Source: Alentia gelatinosa
Taxonomy: Eukaryota > Annelida > Polychaeta > Phyllodocida > Polynoidae
Length of the DNA stretch: 64,000 bases
Assembly (NCBI GenBank): GCA_950022655.1
Contig: OX465579.1
Location: forward strand, 43,193,950-43,257,949
Reading direction: 5' to 3'
The notes beneath the pieces are model-generated. The model saw only the letters and a program-made list of their open reading frames with translations. It searched no databases and had not been told where the DNA came from. The translations under genes were made by a program, and so were the position numbers. Shown piece by piece: positions 60,768 through 64,000 of the stretch. Numbering within the stretch: position 1 is the first letter of the stretch; each line of letters opens with the position of its first letter.

Positions 60768-62504
60768 TTAGTCCGGTTTACTCTGCTGTTGGGTACATGG
60801 CGAATCAGTTTTCAGGGTAGTAGGGTTCGGGTATTTCTGGTTTGGGTTGTTTGGGACGACCGTCTGTAGTGAGGAGTATGACGGGAGGTAGCGGCGGGGC
60901 AGCTCGGACGTTGTTATGGGGTACCCCACCTCTTCGTCTTCTTCCTCCTCATCCGCCGGGCTCATGCTTACCACGCCCATCACACCAAGCCCAATGCCAA
61001 TCACACCACCTGTTGGAGTAGAGGGCGGGGCCAGCGGTGTGGTGGGCGTGGTTGGCACTGACCTCGGGTTGGGCGGGGCTGGGGGCGGCGGCACCGGGGA
61101 GGGCACTGGAAAGTGCACTGGGGCGTGGACCGGGGCCGTGTCCGGGGAGGGGTCTATTTTGGGCGGCAGGTCCACGTATTCCACCTGAGGCCACACAGGG
61201 TCCTTTTCTTTTGGGGGAAGTTCAACAAACACAACAGCAGCATCTGGAGGGAAGGCCGACTTCTCCGTCTGCACTTGAGAGTCACGGCATGGTAGATTTT
61301 CATAATGCACGTCCGCTCGGCTCGTCGCCGCTTCCGGCAGCGGCTGTGAAAGCGGAAGCGGCGGGAGGGGTGGCGGAAGTGGAAAGTGTGTGGCAGGGAT
61401 AAAGTTCTCGACGTCCGCAGTGACGGTATGCTTGTGCCTGGTGTGTTGTTCATGGTGATAATAGTCCAGGCTGTCGTACGCTGGCGGATCATCGGCGTAC
61501 GTGATGTTTATGATCGGGGGCTTGCCATTTCCGGCGGCAGCTGCGGCGGCAAGGATGTCGGTATCGCCGTCAAAGCCCGAGTAATAGAGTCGGGGGTCAA
61601 GTTTCTGTATATAGCGAGTCCGCACCGCTTCTACCCCAGACTCGTCATCGCTGGTGGCGCCATGCAGCGGCGACGGGTGTTGGGGCTTCTCAAGCACCGC
61701 CGTAACCACCATGCGTTGGTACTGCCCTCGAGGATCGGCACTTCCGCCGCATCGACATGTGTGCTGCCGCCTTACGGGAGAATCCTCTGCCTCACTTTCA
61801 TGCTGGAGGCCGGCCACAAGGGGTCGCCTCGCAGGGCTGTTCTCAAAATCACTCTCTACCCCTCCACCGGCCCCGCTCCCCGCACCGTACCCGCTCGGCC
61901 CTGCGCCGCTACCGCCACCGCCACTTCCACCACACCCAGAAGCAGTCGACGATGCACCAGAAGTGTGGCTTAGGGACTTCCGTGGGCGGATGCTCTCTGT
62001 TTCACTCTCGAACTCTGTCTCGGTGTACTCGACATCAGTATTGATGTCGTCCAGTTCGTAATCCGCCACATCCTCCTGCTCGCTCTTCTGGAACGCGAAG
62101 ACGGAGTTCCGCTTCCGACAGAAGACGACGACCGCAGCCGTGATCGTCATAGTGAGAAATAAAAATATGCTGGCTATCACGACAACCGTAGTGAAGGACT
62201 GGGACCGCACACTGGGGTTGACTAGATCCGTCATGATCTTTGATTTCTTCAGGAACTGATTCTCCGCGTAGAGCGCCGACTGGTTGCCGGTGCGGTTGCT
62301 GGTACTGGCGAGCTGCTCACTCCAGTAGTACTTGTGGGCAGTGAGCTTGTACTCTGTGTAGTTGTACTGATTGTAGATAGTGTAGTTCAGGGGCCGGTTC
62401 TTCACCTTCACCCATTTGTGTTCCAGGGTTTTACCCCAGTGCAGATTCATAGTGGCTGTGCTGGTGTGGCACTGGTGGCTGCTCCATGAGCTGCTCACCG
62501 ACAC
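60768..62504 (-). CDS. Single-pass membrane protein with long proline-rich, PPxY-containing tail (probably partial)
   Basis: A 578-codon open frame bounded upstream by an in-frame TAA. It has no signal peptide and its first codon is GTG, so it is probably the last exon of a larger gene, entered at an acceptor such as cccag near 62505; the first ATG is codon 19. Residues 1-103 are extracellular-type with four N-glycosylation sequons (N40, N48, N70, N74). Residues 104-129 form one transmembrane helix (TTVVVIASIFLFLTMTITAAVVV), followed by basic RKR. The roughly 450-residue cytoplasmic tail has acidic/Ser segments, a Gly-rich linker (190-215), SPVRR/SPARR repeats, poly-Ala, a PPAY motif (340-343, a WW-domain ligand that could recruit NEDD4-type ligases), PPPLPPLPL-type SH3 ligands and an acidic patch. 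High GC at third positions contrasts with the flanks. I do not recognise the family. Confidence 0.75.
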   Translation of the reverse strand: MSVSSSWSSHQCHTSTATMNLHWGKTLEHKWVKVKNRPLNYTIYNQYNYTEYKLTAHKYYWSEQLASTSNRTGNQSALYAENQFLKKSKIMTDLVNPSVRSQSFTTVVVIASIFLFLTMTITAAVVVFCRKRNSVFAFQKSEQEDVADYELDDINTDVEYTETEFESETESIRPRKSLSHTSGASSTASGCGGSGGGGSGAGPSGYGAGSGAGGGVESDFENSPARRPLVAGLQHESEAEDSPVRRQHTCRCGGSADPRGQYQRMVVTAVLEKPQHPSPLHGATSDDESGVEAVRTRYIQKLDPRLYYSGFDGDTDILAAAAAAGNGKPPIINITYADDPPAYDSLDYYHHEQHTRHKHTVTADVENFIPATHFPLPPPLPPLPLSQPLPEAATSRADVHYENLPCRDSQVQTEKSAFPPDAAVVFVELPPKEKDPVWPQVEYVDLPPKIDPSPDTAPVHAPVHFPVPSPVPPPPAPPNPRSVPTTPTTPLAPPSTPTGGVIGIGLGVMGVVSMSPADEEEEDEEVGYPITTSELPRRYLPSYSSLQTVVPNNPNQKYPNPTTLKTDSPCTQQQSKPD

Positions 62505-62519
62505 TGGGGCTGCTTACTG

Positions 62520-64000
62520 CTCGAGGTGCTTTTAGCGTTAGACCAATCGTTCCTCCACTTTAAACTGCTCATTCGCTCGCTGGCGGTGCATGGACGTACT
62601 AGCCGCCCTGTTAGTGATTGGACACATTAAATGCCGCTCGGGCGGCGCCGGGGCACAAGGAAAAGTTGACGCTGATTAAGTGAATTAACCTCACACATTT
62701 TTCCATAGAGATAAATGGAAAGAAGGCGCCCTGGGGTAGAGAGGGACTCAGTCCCCGTCCTGTTTTTCATAATCAGGTTTCCGATTCAACATCTGAAAAG
62801 AGATATGATCGTGTATGAGTAAAAGTACACATGTCAATAGTCTTTTTATTTCGACATTAACGCGGATTTCGCTGTAACTGTTCAAACCATTTTACCATTT
62901 ACGTGTTTTATGTATCATAACTTGTAATAAAATGAATGTAAAAAGGATTATGATCTTATTAGCGCCTACGTTGTAGACATTTCAGGACTTTTTCAATATA
63001 ATCATTTTGAGAGTAGTACTACTTGAAAAAAAACCGCATTTCTCTTTATAAATCAAATTCGCCAGTTCTTGCGTTAATATAGGTTCTCTAGCTATACCCG
63101 ATTGTAATTGTTCATGTCCTGAGTAATCTATCCTTATATATCAACTAGTTTATAGAATACAGCAGCTTTATATACAGAGTTCCTTTTTTCTAGAACCAGG
63201 TTTCTCGACCTTCCAGCGTCCCAAGCTTCTATTCCTACCCATATCGTTCTGTGTACTTGAGGAGTTAGAAGCCGCCTGGATTTAGCCAGAATCATTCATT
63301 CTACATATCGAATTTACCGTATAGTTCAGTAACCTGAAAGTGCTGGATCTTTCCATCCAGATTCTCTGCTGTACAAAGATAGCGATGCCTCGTAGCACTA
63401 ATTGTATTCCTGTATATATCCCAAGACCTCGCTGGTATATTTAAAAAATTCTCCCTGTTCCTTTTCCAAATGGAGATCTGATGCAAATTAATATTTCTTA
63501 TACACATATTTACACTCAATAGAGTACAGTCCCAGATAGGATCATATAGATCGACGCGGCGATAAACCGAGAGCGGCCTGTAAGTCGGCCAATTGGAGGC
63601 GCCAACCGCACTAGTAATTGGGTAAGTAGCATCGATCAGACCTTGGAGGTGTGCAATGAGGTGTAAATGGGAGGTGGGGCGCAGGAGGAATGGGCAACAC
63701 TTGACAGGCAGACAGAGACAAAGGAGGGGGTAGGAGTCTTGGAAACAGGCCGGGGATAATCTTCCTCCGATCCTTAATCATGTTAAACGTGTATTTCTCT
63801 TGTAACTCTTTCGATTGCCACAGCTCAGGGCTGCTCATTGAAAGCCATCGATTAGCGCCAGTCGATATTATCATATGCCCAGACAGAGTCCGGTGGATCT
63901 GTGACGCACATATATACCAACAAATTTCAAAACTTAACACCGGAGTTGAATTTATCGGTAATGGGGTAATGGGGGAATAAAAGTCTCTTAAGGTATATCT
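62520..64000. other. Right-edge non-coding stretch
   Basis: It probably contains intron or 5' flank of the membrane-protein gene. No upstream exon with a signal peptide was identified. Short frames at 63301-63519 and 63611-63940 lack recognisable features. Confidence 0.4.

Noticed and set aside
61386..61973. 195-aa plus-strand frame
   Set aside because: Antisense shadow of the GC-rich membrane-protein exon, produced by its codon bias.

Overview
The window is nuclear DNA from an animal, most likely a marine invertebrate. Genes are split into many short exons with GT-AG junctions, introns run from a few hundred bases to nearly 5 kb, and the space between exons is AT-rich and crowded with short inverted-repeat (MITE-like) elements, minisatellites and long poly-G/poly-C tracts. 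The proteins are clear metazoan orthologues that diverge from the vertebrate forms, so a lophotrochozoan or invertebrate deuterostome fits. I cannot name the species. Exons were assembled by eye from splice sites, reading phase and remembered family sequences; no database was searched.

Layout. (1) 1.7-6.7 kb, minus: PHF24-like gene (PHD-type zinc finger plus EF-hands), whose 3' end lies beyond the left edge. (2) 10.5-12.9 kb, minus: complete five-exon gene for a small secreted EndoU endoribonuclease, 282 aa. (3) 19.4-33.2 kb, minus: complete 14-exon SLC38A9, the lysosomal arginine transporter/sensor, 586 aa. (4) 39.4-43.0 kb, minus: complete five-exon type I (DNAJA1/A4-like) Hsp40 co-chaperone, 406 aa. 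(5) 52.7-55.6 kb, plus: first five coding exons of centrosomal CEP78; the rest is not found in the window. (6) 60.8-62.5 kb, minus: a large exon encoding a single-pass membrane protein with a long cytoplasmic tail containing a PPAY motif. A GC-rich stretch near 47.0-47.35 kb looks like a promoter lying between the DNAJA and CEP78 genes.

The genes are unrelated housekeeping or signalling loci and do not form a pathway or operon. The most unusual content is the repeat fraction: a TTAA-flanked, piggyBac-like MITE family at three sites, each of two copies carrying 34-35 bp subrepeats built on a palindromic GCCTnnAGGC core; several near-perfect hairpins (35.2, 51.7 and 17.7 kb); a nested foldback region upstream of SLC38A9; a telomere-like array inside a TSD-flanked element; and a decayed tRNA-SINE. 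Gene-level points of note are a conserved Rag-Ragulator docking motif in SLC38A9, an intact EF-hand loop in the PHF24-like protein, and a GC-AG intron in CEP78. I found no new multi-gene system.
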